DNA from: Trichocoleus sp. FACHB-46
Lineage (GTDB): Bacteria; Cyanobacteriota; Cyanobacteriia; FACHB-46
Reading direction: 5' to 3'
Assembly (NCBI RefSeq): GCF_014695385.1
Contig: NZ_JACJOD010000030.1
Coordinates: forward strand, 124,001-188,000
DNA length: 64,000 nt
Shown here: positions 1 through 8,491 of the stretch, one piece after another
Layout of the letters: each line of letters starts with the position of its first letter
Position numbering within the stretch: the stretch's first letter is position 1
The notes under the pieces: model-generated
Seen by the model: only the letters and a program-made list of their open reading frames with translations
What the model was told of the DNA's origin: nothing
Database searches by the model: none
Position numbers and translations under genes: made by a program

Positions 1-2
1 TC

Positions 3-704
3 CAGTCAACCAATCCTGATGAACGGGCTCGTCAGGTACAGCAGGGTCGTCAAGATCCGTTTGCTTTGTTGCCGCTCCCTCCAGTTCCTGTTATTTCTCC
101 AAATGCAACTATACCGACTGCTGCTCCACGCGCCGTTCCTCAGGTCCGAACCCTCCCAGGAGCCTCTCCAGTAGCCTCAAGGCCCAATACAACTAATACA
201 ACTAATAGATCTCCTGGTGCTACTCGCAGGTCTCCAGGAACGACTGCTGGTGCAGGAAGTCCTGGAAGAACAAACACGGCAGGAGCTCGGCCAGTCGGCA
301 GACCTACAGTGCCAGGAGCAACACCCATTCGGCCAGGAACGTTGCCTCGGTCGATACCTCCTGCAATTGCAGCTTTGCCACCATTACCGCAGCCAGCTCT
401 AGCTCAGGCAGTTGAGGTTTCAGGAGTGGTTCAAGTTGGCGAACAAGCTCAGGCAATTATTAAGGCACCTAACGAAAATACTAGTCGCTATGTCAGCGTG
501 GGACAGCGACTTGCTAACGGTCAAGTATTAGTGAAGCGGATTGAAATGAATGAAGGCTCTGATCCAATTGTGATTTTTGAGCAGTACGGAATTGAAGTTG
601 CTAAGAGAGTTGGAGAGAGAGTGCAACCCGCAACCGGCACGCCAACAGCAGCTATTTTCAATGCTCCTTGGCTCAGTAATGGCGGGAGCGCTGCTATCTC
701 GTAG
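3..704 (+). CDS. Proline-rich protein, C-terminal part (possible PilP/GspC-like envelope protein)
   Basis: The frame is open from base 3 with no start codon in view, so the gene begins before the window; 233 residues remain. The first ~135 are low-complexity, rich in Pro, Thr, Arg, Asn and Gly, and look like a flexible linker. The last ~95 residues (from about base 400) look folded and beta-rich, with VEVSGVVQVGEQAQAIIKA, a VGQRLANGQVLV turn and FEQYGIEVAKRVG. A disordered linker followed by a small beta domain recalls the periplasmic domain of PilP/GspC-type pilus and secretion subunits. That is inference only; no signature motif proves it, and the neighbours do not help. Coding is clear, but the function is not assigned. 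Confidence 0.75.
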   Translation, partial: QSTNPDERARQVQQGRQDPFALLPLPPVPVISPNATIPTAAPRAVPQVRTLPGASPVASRPNTTNTTNRSPGATRRSPGTTAGAGSPGRTNTAGARPVGRPTVPGATPIRPGTLPRSIPPAIAALPPLPQPALAQAVEVSGVVQVGEQAQAIIKAPNENTSRYVSVGQRLANGQVLVKRIEMNEGSDPIVIFEQYGIEVAKRVGERVQPATGTPTAAIFNAPWLSNGGSAAIS

Positions 705-972
705 CCCTATCACTCAGATCGGAAAGAATCTACCCCAACACGTTGAAAATCTTCAGTGGAGAAGCTAGGCGATCGCTCTGCTTCTCTATTTGTTTTGTAT
801 AGCTAGAGTGTGCTCTTCAGCTTTGCTTGACTGGATAGCGCTGATCACGAATTGCTTTCTAGGCTCATGGTTTCTAACTAGGTAACAACAAAATTTTTAA
901 CTCTTTCTAGGTAGGAACGTTAGAGTTAAAGGAGACTGCTATTGCTAAATTGATCAGTTAAGTTGGGGTGTT

Positions 973-1623
973 ATGGCCGCCTTTGCTTCTGAAAAGAATA
1001 GCGAATCTCTGAGCTTTTGGAACCCTGAACTGCTGCATCCAAGCCAGACTCAAGATACTGATCTCCTAAAACAACTTAGCTTCATTCCTGCTCTCAAAGA
1101 GCTTTTGATGTTGCGACAAGTTCATGCCTTGGAGCATGCAACGGTTTGGGTTTTAAGTGAGTCTTCTCATAGCGTTAATGCTGGGACAGTTTCTAGATCC
1201 CTATCCGCAGACAATGAATTGTTGGGAGGGATGTCTACGGATCGGGGGTTTTATCTTTATGGTCAAGTGGATACAGTATATCTACGGTGGTCAGTGCATC
1301 AGGCTTTGCAGCGAATTACGGAGGGGGAGTGGAACTTAGCGGTTCATCCTCGTTGCGGCACTAATTTATCGGTCAATATGCTACTCACGGCAGGATTAGC
1401 CCTTGGTATCCACTTGCTTCTGCCTAAAGGCCCAATTGAACAGCTACTAGGCCTGGGATTAGCTGCTACCACAGCAGCTCACTTGGCACCCGACTTAGGG
1501 AGCGTGGCCCAGCAGTATGTTACGACCGCGATTCCCTTCAATTTAGCGATCGCAGGGGTAACCGCAATTCGGGATGATTGGGGCCGGCCAGCCCACTTTG
1601 TGCGGGTTCGCTGGATTGAGTAG
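973..1623 (+). CDS. DUF6391 family protein
   Basis: A 216-residue protein starting at an ATG after a 268-base gap. The core carries the conserved stretch LRQVHALEHATVWVLSE (residues ~46-62) with a His-Ala-Leu-Glu-His-Ala motif, which I recognise as DUF6391, a family of cyanobacteria with unknown function. A hydrophobic helix near LSVNMLLTAGLALGIHLLLP (~134-153) and a weaker one after it (QLLGLGLAATTAAHLA) suggest membrane association. The H-x-L-E-H pattern could bind a metal, but this is speculation. It lies 103 bases upstream of psaE on the same strand; nothing shows that the two are co-transcribed. Confidence 0.75.
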   Translation: MAAFASEKNSESLSFWNPELLHPSQTQDTDLLKQLSFIPALKELLMLRQVHALEHATVWVLSESSHSVNAGTVSRSLSADNELLGGMSTDRGFYLYGQVDTVYLRWSVHQALQRITEGEWNLAVHPRCGTNLSVNMLLTAGLALGIHLLLPKGPIEQLLGLGLAATTAAHLAPDLGSVAQQYVTTAIPFNLAIAGVTAIRDDWGRPAHFVRVRWIE

Positions 1624-1726
1624 AAATAAAACTTAAAGAGCAGAACGAACCGAGAGGCCTTCTGGAGTAGTACTCTGAGGATCGATTAGCCATATGTGTT
1701 GAAAATTAGTTAAGGAAAAAACACTC

Positions 1727-2101
1727 ATGGTTCAACGTGGTTCTAAAGTCCGTATCCTCCGTAAAGAATCTTTCTGGTTCCAAGATGTAGGCACTGTTGC
1801 CTCGATTGACCAGAGTGGTATTAAGTATCCAGTTATTGTTCGCTTTGATAAGGTTAACTACGCTGGTGTCAATACCAACAACTTTGCGACCGAGGAAGTC
1901 GTAGAGATCGAAGCTCCAAAAGCTAAGGCGAAGCAAGGAGTACCTGCTGCGCCTGGTGGTGGAAACACGACTCTCGACGCTGCTAAGCGTAGAACTGGAC
2001 AAGACACCAAGACTAACGCGAAGCAAACTGCTAAGCCGGAAGCTGGTGAAGCGAATGCGACTGTGGAAGGCGGAGCTAATCAGGGAACGGATTCCCGTTA
2101 G
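1727..2101 (+). CDS. psaE: Photosystem I reaction centre subunit IV (PsaE) with a long C-terminal tail
   Basis: Residues 1-62 are a textbook Psa[19 protein letters not shown], then [20 protein letters not shown] and the [10 protein letters not shown] end of the SH3-like barrel. PsaE sits on the stromal (cytoplasmic) face of photosystem I, helps dock ferredoxin and supports cyclic electron flow. The usual cyanobacterial length is about 70 residues; this one has 124. The extra ~60 residues are rich in Ala, Lys, Gly, Thr and Asn with no predicted fold. An AAGGA ribosome site lies 10 bases before the ATG. The identity of the core is certain; the role of the tail is unknown. Confidence 0.97.
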   Translation: MVQRGSKVRILRKESFWFQDVGTVASIDQSGIKYPVIVRFDKVNYAGVNTNNFATEEVVEIEAPKAKAKQGVPAAPGGGNTTLDAAKRRTGQDTKTNAKQTAKPEAGEANATVEGGANQGTDSR

Positions 2102-2127
2102 GGTAAACCGAATTCTAAGGTTAGATT

Positions 2128-3021
2128 GTGCCTGAACTGCCTGAAGTTGAAACAGTTCGTCGGGGTCTCCAACAGGTGACCCTGAACAGAACTATTCTGG
2201 GTGGTGATGTGTTGCTGGATCGCGCCATTGCCCACCCAGTTTCTAATATTGATTTTTTGGCGGGCTTAAAGGGAAGTGCGATCACGGCTTGGCAGCGCCG
2301 AGGGAAGTACTTGTTGGCAAAACTTGAACGCTCTACCGAATGCTTTACCTCTACAGAAGGGCAATCCCCACAATCTGGAGGTTGGCTAGGCGTTCATTTG
2401 CGGATGACTGGGCAGTTACTTTGGTTTGATCCGAGCGAGCCGTTGCAAAAGCACACACGAGTGCGACTATTTTTTGCGGGCGATCGCGAACTCAGATTTG
2501 TAGACCAGCGGACCTTCGGCCATATGTGGTGGGTGCCACCCGGACAGCAGCCTGAAAGCGTGATGACAGGATTACAAACACTCGGCCCTGAACCCTTCTC
2601 AGACGAGTTTTCGGTAGAATACCTAGCGCAGCAGTTGCGTAATCGGCGACGTCCCATCAAAAATGCTTTGCTAGACCAAACCCTAGTGGCAGGGGTTGGC
2701 AACATTTATGCAGACGAAGCTTTATTTCTCAGCAATATTCATCCGCAAACGCTCTGTACAGACTTAACGCCAGTGCAAATTGGCCAAGTCCGCAAGTTCG
2801 TAATCCAAGTCCTAGAGACAAGCATTGATGCTGGAGGGACAACCTTCAGCAACTTCCTCAACGTCCAAGGCGTGAATGGCAACTATGGCCGAGCGGCTTG
2901 GGTTTATAACCGGACGGGCACGGCTTGTCGAGTTTGTGACAATCCGATCGAGCGATTAAAGTTGGCAGGTCGCTCTGCTCACTTTTGTTCGCAATGCCAA
3001 CCCTATACCAAGCCAGAATAA
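2128..3021 (+). CDS. mutM: Formamidopyrimidine-DNA glycosylase (MutM/Fpg)
   Basis: A 297-residue base-excision repair enzyme that removes 8-oxoguanine and formamidopyrimidines. It starts with GTG, giving the obligatory MPELPEVE N-terminus: after Met removal, Pro2 is the Schiff-base nucleophile and Glu3 the general acid. LLDQTLVAGVGNIYADEALF is the helix-two-turn-helix DNA-binding element. The C-terminal zinc finger is intact (CRVC ... CSQC near residues 271-291). The gene begins 26 bases after psaE on the same strand, so co-transcription is possible; repair of oxidised guanine next to a photosystem gene is plausible but not shown to be linked. Confidence 0.97.
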   Translation: MPELPEVETVRRGLQQVTLNRTILGGDVLLDRAIAHPVSNIDFLAGLKGSAITAWQRRGKYLLAKLERSTECFTSTEGQSPQSGGWLGVHLRMTGQLLWFDPSEPLQKHTRVRLFFAGDRELRFVDQRTFGHMWWVPPGQQPESVMTGLQTLGPEPFSDEFSVEYLAQQLRNRRRPIKNALLDQTLVAGVGNIYADEALFLSNIHPQTLCTDLTPVQIGQVRKFVIQVLETSIDAGGTTFSNFLNVQGVNGNYGRAAWVYNRTGTACRVCDNPIERLKLAGRSAHFCSQCQPYTKPE

Positions 3022-3126
3022 ATTAGAGAGCATTTGTCTTACTGAGGCTAGAGTTGCTGTAGGCGATCGCACTTAAGCTCTACAATGAATGCTGAAGAGG
3101 AGTCTAGAGATGCGGTAGGGTAAGCT

Positions 3127-3342
3127 ATGGCAGTGAAAAAAGGTGATCTGGTCCGTGCCATTCGAGAAAAATTGGAAAACAGTTTAGAAGCTCAAGCTAG
3201 CGATACTCGCTTTCCCCCCTATCTGTTTGAGACGAAAGGAGAGGTTGTGGATATGCGAGGTGATTATGCCCTGGTAAAATTTGGCCAAGTTCCAACCCCC
3301 AATATTTGGTTACGGGCTGATCAACTGGAGACTGTTAAGTAA
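3127..3342 (+). CDS. ndhO: NAD(P)H-quinone oxidoreductase subunit O
   Basis: A 71-residue protein starting [19 protein letters not shown] and containing [15 protein letters not shown] and [11 protein letters not shown], the pattern of NdhO, a small cyanobacterial/chloroplast-specific subunit of the NDH-1 (complex I-like) enzyme on the cytoplasmic side of the thylakoid. NDH-1 takes electrons from ferredoxin for respiration, cyclic flow and CO2 uptake. The length is the usual one. It is a stand-alone gene 105 bases after mutM and 76 bases before mdh, with a GGTAAGCT stretch rather than a strong ribosome site before the ATG. Confidence 0.93.
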   Translation: MAVKKGDLVRAIREKLENSLEAQASDTRFPPYLFETKGEVVDMRGDYALVKFGQVPTPNIWLRADQLETVK

Positions 3343-3418
3343 CCGCATCAAATCACCCCAGTCAGGGTATGCAGTAAGCTAGGCTGGCAGCATAGCGCTT
3401 GTCTTTGGGGGCTTTCCT

Positions 3419-4390
3419 ATGACTGTTTGTCGTCCAACTCGCGTATCCATCATTGGGGCTGGTAACGTCGGTAGTACCTTGGCACAGCGGATTGCCGAAA
3501 AAAATCTAGCTGACGTGGTGCTGTTAGATGTTTTGGAAGGTCGTCCTCAAGGCATTGCGCTTGACTTGATGGAAGCGCGAGGTATCGAGCAGCACGATCG
3601 CGAGATTGTGGGTACCAATAATTATGCCGACACTGTTAATTCGGATGTGGTTGTAATCACGGCTGGCATTCCCCGCAAGCCTGGAATGAGCCGAGAAGAC
3701 TTACTCAAAATTAACGCCAAAATTGTGTTGGATGTCACTCGTCAAGTGGTTATCTATTCACCGGGTACGGTGATGATTGTGGTGACGAACCCGTTAGATG
3801 TGATGACCTACTTAGCTTGGCAGGCCAGTGGTTTACCACCGGCTCAAGTCATGGGAATGGCAGGAATTTTGGACTCAGCACGGTTTCAAACCTTTATTGC
3901 GATGGAATCGGGTCTTTCTACTGCTGATGTCAAAGCGACAGTTCTGGGTAGTCATGGAGATTTGATGGTGCCACTGCCGCGTTACTCCACAGTCAATGGT
4001 GTGCCGATTACAGAACTCATGGACGCGCCGACGATCGATCGCCTGATCGAACGGACTAGGAATGGTGGAGCCGAAATTGTTGAACTGATGAAAACGGGTA
4101 GTGCCTACTTTGCACCTGCTTCGGCGGCCTGCTTGATGGTAGAAGCTGTGTTATTGAATCAATCGCGGCTGCTTCCGGTTGCCGCTCACTTGCAGGGAGA
4201 ATACGGCTTAGAAGATATTTTTATTGGTGTGCCCTGTCGCTTGGGTTGCACTGGAGTGGAAGAGGTCTTACAACTCAGTCTCACCGATGCGGAGCGAACC
4301 GCTTTACAAGCCTCTGCTCGCTCGGTACGCGATAGTATCAATCAGGCTCAAACTCTGCTCGAAACTAGCCCTAGCCCAATTGCTTCTTAA
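3419..4390 (+). CDS. mdh: Malate dehydrogenase
   Basis: A 323-residue LDH/MDH-superfamily enzyme that interconverts malate and oxaloacetate with NAD. The Rossmann motif GAGNVG is at residues 13-18 and the Asp of LLDVLEG closes the second strand, which favours NAD over NADP. RKPGMSR carries the substrate-binding Arg of the mobile loop, VTNPLDVMTY follows, and the catalytic His is H179 in GSHGDLMVPL. The sequence is of the bacterial LDH-like MDH group. It has the normal length for this group. Confidence 0.96.
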   Translation: MTVCRPTRVSIIGAGNVGSTLAQRIAEKNLADVVLLDVLEGRPQGIALDLMEARGIEQHDREIVGTNNYADTVNSDVVVITAGIPRKPGMSREDLLKINAKIVLDVTRQVVIYSPGTVMIVVTNPLDVMTYLAWQASGLPPAQVMGMAGILDSARFQTFIAMESGLSTADVKATVLGSHGDLMVPLPRYSTVNGVPITELMDAPTIDRLIERTRNGGAEIVELMKTGSAYFAPASAACLMVEAVLLNQSRLLPVAAHLQGEYGLEDIFIGVPCRLGCTGVEEVLQLSLTDAERTALQASARSVRDSINQAQTLLETSPSPIAS

Positions 4391-4456
4391 GTTCAAAAAA
4401 TAAAGTTAATCTCCCCTCTGACTCAATGGTAAGGACTAGTTCGTACCAAATTTGCC

Positions 4457-6052
4457 ATGCCTAAATTTTTCAATATCGAACTCAAGCCCCCCCAACTGCG
4501 GCGGTTGAGCATAGCCCTGGGGGGAGGCCTTCTGATGGGTTTAACGCCTGCCCCGCTGAATGTTTGGCCGCTAGCCTGGATTGCATTGATCCCTTTGTGG
4601 GCTATGACTTTACAAGTTGCTAGAGGCAACCATCGGGAACGATCGCTCTTGGGTTTGGCTTGGGGCATCGGTTATCACGGCCTAGCAGTGAGTTGGATTA
4701 CAGGTGTCCACCCGATGACTTGGATGGGTGTGCCTTGGCTAGCAAGCTTAGCGATCGCCCTATTTTGTTGGATATTCCTTACTTTGTGGGGAGCTGTTCT
4801 GGTTGCGGTTTGGGCTGGCTGCTGGGGATGGCTGGTTCAAAGAGCTAAGCTGCCGACTGGCATTCGGTTATTGGCTGGAGTAGCGCTTTGGTGTGGTTTG
4901 GAATCCTTTTGGAGTTGGGGGCCTTTGTGGTGGACTTCGGTGTCCTATACCCAAAGCCCTCACAACTTAGCCATTTTGCACTTAGGGCAATTGTCTGGTC
5001 CCATGATGATTACGGCTGCCATTGTAGCTGTCAACGGTTTACTCGCCGAAGCTTGGATTAGTTATCAACGATCGCGCCAAGGTCAGCCGACGGAGAACCG
5101 AGTCCGAAAGCTGGCGATCGCTCCATTGGTCACAGCAAGCGTTCTATTCGTAGGACTGCATCTCCTAGGCTGGAATTTGTCTAATCGGGTTTTAGTGTCG
5201 TCGCCAGACACAGCCTTAAAAATAGGCATTATTCAAGGCAATATTCCCAACGAAATTAAGCTGGACGTGCAAGGCTGGCGACAGGCTTTGGCTGGCTATA
5301 CCACTGGGTACAATCAGCTTGCCGATCAGGGTGTAGCAGCAGTACTCACACCCGAAGGGGCGTTGCCGTTTCTGTGGACTGGAGCCAACTTGACGCAAAG
5401 CTCTTTTTATCAAGCGGTGCGCGATCGCGGAGTTGTGGCTTGGGTCGGAGCTTTTGGGCAAAAAGGTGGCAGCATTACGAATAGTCTATTTACAGTTCTA
5501 GGCAACGGGGAGATTTTTAGTCAGTACGACAAAATCAGATTGGTGCCTTTAGGCGAATACATCCCGTTTGAGGATGTTTTAGGGCGCTTGATCGATCGCC
5601 TATCACCCTTAGATGCTCATATGATTCCTGGGCAGGTAGGCCAGATCTTTGAAACTCCTTTTGGTAGGGCGATCGCTGGCATTTGTTATGAATCTGCTTT
5701 CGCTGAGCACTTCCGGGTACAGGCAGCTCAAGGCGGGCAATTCATTCTGAGTTCCTCCAACGATGCTCACTACAGCCCGTCTATGACGGCACAACATCAT
5801 GCTCAGGATGTGATGCGAGCGATTGAAACCGATCGTTGGGTTGCTCGTGCTACTAACACAGGGTACTCTGGCATCATTGATCCCCACGGTAGAACCCAGT
5901 GGCTATCAGGACTAAGCATCTACCAGCTTCATAGCGACACCATCTACCGTCGCCAGACTCAAACCCTTTTTGTGCGTTGGGGAGATTGGCTGACCCCACT
6001 CATAGTCATGTTGGCAATTGTCTTGACTCTGTATAGCTGGTACCGCCGTTAG
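4457..6052 (+). CDS. lnt: Apolipoprotein N-acyltransferase
   Basis: A 531-residue inner-membrane enzyme that adds the third acyl chain to lipoproteins. Residues ~15-250 hold several strongly hydrophobic helices rich in Trp and Leu. The nitrilase-fold catalytic domain follows, with the Glu-Lys-Cys triad visible as E300 (TPEGALPF), K359 (YDKIRLVPLGEY) and C410 (GICYESAF); a last helix (LIVMLAIVLTLYSWY) ends the protein. All three catalytic residues are present, so it should be active. It is 66 bases downstream of mdh. A 7-bp inverted repeat just after the stop may mark the transcript end. Confidence 0.95.
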   Translation: MPKFFNIELKPPQLRRLSIALGGGLLMGLTPAPLNVWPLAWIALIPLWAMTLQVARGNHRERSLLGLAWGIGYHGLAVSWITGVHPMTWMGVPWLASLAIALFCWIFLTLWGAVLVAVWAGCWGWLVQRAKLPTGIRLLAGVALWCGLESFWSWGPLWWTSVSYTQSPHNLAILHLGQLSGPMMITAAIVAVNGLLAEAWISYQRSRQGQPTENRVRKLAIAPLVTASVLFVGLHLLGWNLSNRVLVSSPDTALKIGIIQGNIPNEIKLDVQGWRQALAGYTTGYNQLADQGVAAVLTPEGALPFLWTGANLTQSSFYQAVRDRGVVAWVGAFGQKGGSITNSLFTVLGNGEIFSQYDKIRLVPLGEYIPFEDVLGRLIDRLSPLDAHMIPGQVGQIFETPFGRAIAGICYESAFAEHFRVQAAQGGQFILSSSNDAHYSPSMTAQHHAQDVMRAIETDRWVARATNTGYSGIIDPHGRTQWLSGLSIYQLHSDTIYRRQTQTLFVRWGDWLTPLIVMLAIVLTLYSWYRR

Positions 6053-6415
6053 CGACTGGGTGGTAACTCAGAAGTCTTGAGTTAGCGAGAGTATGACTTA
6101 TCACAAAGAAAATTGAAACTGCTGAGAGTTTATAGGATGACTTTAATTTAAAATCAGCAAAAACTTAGTTATTAATGCTCGTATTTGTACGTAGTTACTG
6201 AGACTAAATTAGCCCTAGTTTAAAGATTCAGCGAAGATTGCCAGTAGGAAAGACAAGAAATTAGATCAGAAGCGTTAAATTACTAACTGTGTAGGATGTG
6301 ACTGAAAACTACTCCGTCATACTACTGGCCTGATGCTGATCCAAATGTAGCTATTGAAGTGTCTGTCGATGTAGCTGGATCACTCCATCTAAGCTTCACT
6401 GTGCAGGTGGCTTCC
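6053..6415. other. Intergenic region before the RTX metalloprotease
   Basis: About 360 AT-rich bases. Next to the lnt stop, TAACTCA and TGAGTTA (6064-6070 and 6078-6084) form a 7-bp hairpin with a 7-base loop but no T-run, so it is at most a weak terminator. An in-frame GTG at 6359 would extend the metalloprotease by 19 residues, but the ATG at 6416 starts right at the first repeat and is preferred. I see no RNA gene. Confidence 0.4.
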
Positions 6416-8233
6416 ATGACCCTGTCGATTTTTGACCTGTTTGATGAATCGTTTTACCTCGCTCATAACCCAGATGTTGCTACAGCAGTTGCTAGAAGAG
6501 AGTTAACCAGCGGATTTGATCACTTTAAGCGCTTTGGTGACCGTGAGGGACGTGATCCCAGCGCTTGGTTTAGCAATAGCAATTACCTGACTCAATATCC
6601 CGATGTAGCGGGTGCGATCGCCAAAGGAAGCGTGGGCAGCGGTTTAGCGCACTTTCTTAGCCACGGTCAGTTTGAAGGGCGATCGCCGATTGCATTGTTT
6701 AACACTCAACACTATTTATCGAAATATGCCGATATCGCTCAGGCGGTGAAAGCAGGCATGTTTGCCAGTGGCTTTGAGCACTTCTTCAGATATGGGCATA
6801 GTGAAGGCCGATCTCCAAGCTCCCAATTTGATAACAACTACTACTTATTGAGGTATCCTGACGTTGCTCAGGCTGTTGCGGCAGGTATGTTTCGAGACGG
6901 CTTCGAGCATTTCCTTGCGTTCGGACAGGAGGAGAAGCGAATGGGTGCCCCACCAAGCTTCCAAATTCAATTTGATTATCGGTTTGATACCAACGGTTTT
7001 TTTGCCAATCCAGAACGTCGAGCGACTCTAGAAGCTGCTGCTGACCATTGGGAGGCAGTGATTCAAGATGAGTTTGCCAATCTGCCATCTGGGGTAAAAT
7101 TTCGGGTGCAAAACCCCCAAACAGGTCAGTTAGAAACAGTAGTTCTGGACACTGAAAGTGACGATCTACTAATTTTTGTCGGAGCGCAAACCCTGCCTTT
7201 TGGTAGTGCTGAGGGCGCGCTGGCCGCAGGCGGACCTGACGGCTTAGATGTTGCTGGCAGTATTTTTAGCAACCGCTATACTGGCTCCAATTTTGAGCCT
7301 TGGGTTGGCAGCATCTCCTTCAGTTCAGCTCCAACTTTTTCTAATGGAGCACCTGCCCCTTGGTTTTTTGACCAAACGCCCAATACAGCTAACGATATTC
7401 CTTGGAACCAAACAGACTTTCTGAGTACGGCCTTGCATGAGATTGGCCATGTGCTGGGGATTGGTACTGCTCCAGTGTTTAAAGCCACAGGTCAGGGTGC
7501 TGCTTTTAGTGGTCCTAATGCTAGAGATGTGAATGGAGGATTGCCGATCCCTCTTGATCCGGATTTAGGCCATATCCAGGATGGCTTTTTGAGCGGAGGC
7601 CAGCCTGTACTGATGGGAGCGACAAATCCGGGAGTACGCCAAACTATCACCCGCTTAGACGCAGCGATGTTGGCGGATATTGGCTATCAAGTTGCTGGAT
7701 TCCAGACTCAAGGCTTCACGCCTGCGATCGCAACTCCGGGAGCAGATCTCGTCTTCGGCACCGTTTTAGCTGATACTCTTGACGGCTTAGAAGGCAATGA
7801 TCGAATTCAAGGTGATGCTGGTAGTGACTTCCTGAGCGGTGGATCTGGGGATGATATTCTTTTTGGCCAAGCAGATCATGACACTTTAGTCGGTCAAACT
7901 GGCAATGATCAGTTAGTAGGTGGAGCAGGTGACGATTTTCTCCTAGGTGACTTGGGGAATGACACTCTGTTTGGAGGAGCAGGCAGAGATATCTTTAGGT
8001 TTGGAGCGGCCAATGGAGCTGATGTGATCGGAGATTTTGTGGCTGCTGCTGACACGCTACAAATAGCCGTGGGCTTAGAGTTTACTACAGGTAGTGATGT
8101 CCTACGTGCTATTAGCAGCAGTGGTAACACCGCCACGGGTGAATTGTTCTCGATTATTGCGCTGAGTCCTGGCAATACGGTCACTGTGTTTCATGATGCG
8201 CCTCTCACAGCTCAGAATGTCGTCATTGCCTAG
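6416..8233 (+). CDS. Secreted RTX metalloprotease with four N-terminal repeats (NF038122-like)
   Basis: A 605-residue modular exoprotein. Residues ~1-175 hold four ~43-residue repeats of the form F..xYL..xPDVA.AV..G...SGFEHF..FG..EGR, seen at the start of many cyanobacterial exoproteins. A zincin domain follows; its metal site HEIGHVLGIG begins at H341, the classical HExxHxxGxxH-type start of metzincins. The C-terminus (~450-560) has RTX-like GGxGxD repeats (GGSGDDILFG, GGAGDDFLLG, GGAGRDIF), which bind Ca2+ and are the usual signal for type I secretion, in line with the lack of an N-terminal signal peptide. The expected role is an extracellular Ca2+-dependent protease with unknown substrate. 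No type I secretion genes are nearby. Confidence 0.88.
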   Translation: MTLSIFDLFDESFYLAHNPDVATAVARRELTSGFDHFKRFGDREGRDPSAWFSNSNYLTQYPDVAGAIAKGSVGSGLAHFLSHGQFEGRSPIALFNTQHYLSKYADIAQAVKAGMFASGFEHFFRYGHSEGRSPSSQFDNNYYLLRYPDVAQAVAAGMFRDGFEHFLAFGQEEKRMGAPPSFQIQFDYRFDTNGFFANPERRATLEAAADHWEAVIQDEFANLPSGVKFRVQNPQTGQLETVVLDTESDDLLIFVGAQTLPFGSAEGALAAGGPDGLDVAGSIFSNRYTGSNFEPWVGSISFSSAPTFSNGAPAPWFFDQTPNTANDIPWNQTDFLSTALHEIGHVLGIGTAPVFKATGQGAAFSGPNARDVNGGLPIPLDPDLGHIQDGFLSGGQPVLMGATNPGVRQTITRLDAAMLADIGYQVAGFQTQGFTPAIATPGADLVFGTVLADTLDGLEGNDRIQGDAGSDFLSGGSGDDILFGQADHDTLVGQTGNDQLVGGAGDDFLLGDLGNDTLFGGAGRDIFRFGAANGADVIGDFVAAADTLQIAVGLEFTTGSDVLRAISSSGNTATGELFSIIALSPGNTVTVFHDAPLTAQNVVIA

Positions 8234-8491
8234 ATAGTGCTCGCTCCTGGCAAGTCTAAAAGCTCGTTTCTAAAAGCGATCGCTAAGGCCCAGAAATCAA
8301 AACTTCGCGATCGCTCTTGCTTTGTTGCTGGTTTAACAGTTGTTGCTAGGCTATCGAGCTAGAGAACAAGCAATAATCTTTGTAAACGAAATTACAGGTT
8401 TATCACTTAGACTCAAGTTTAGAAAGACTGGAGAAGGCGGATTAATCAACTCCAGCAACAATTCACTACAGCAAAATGAGCAGTTGAGGGA

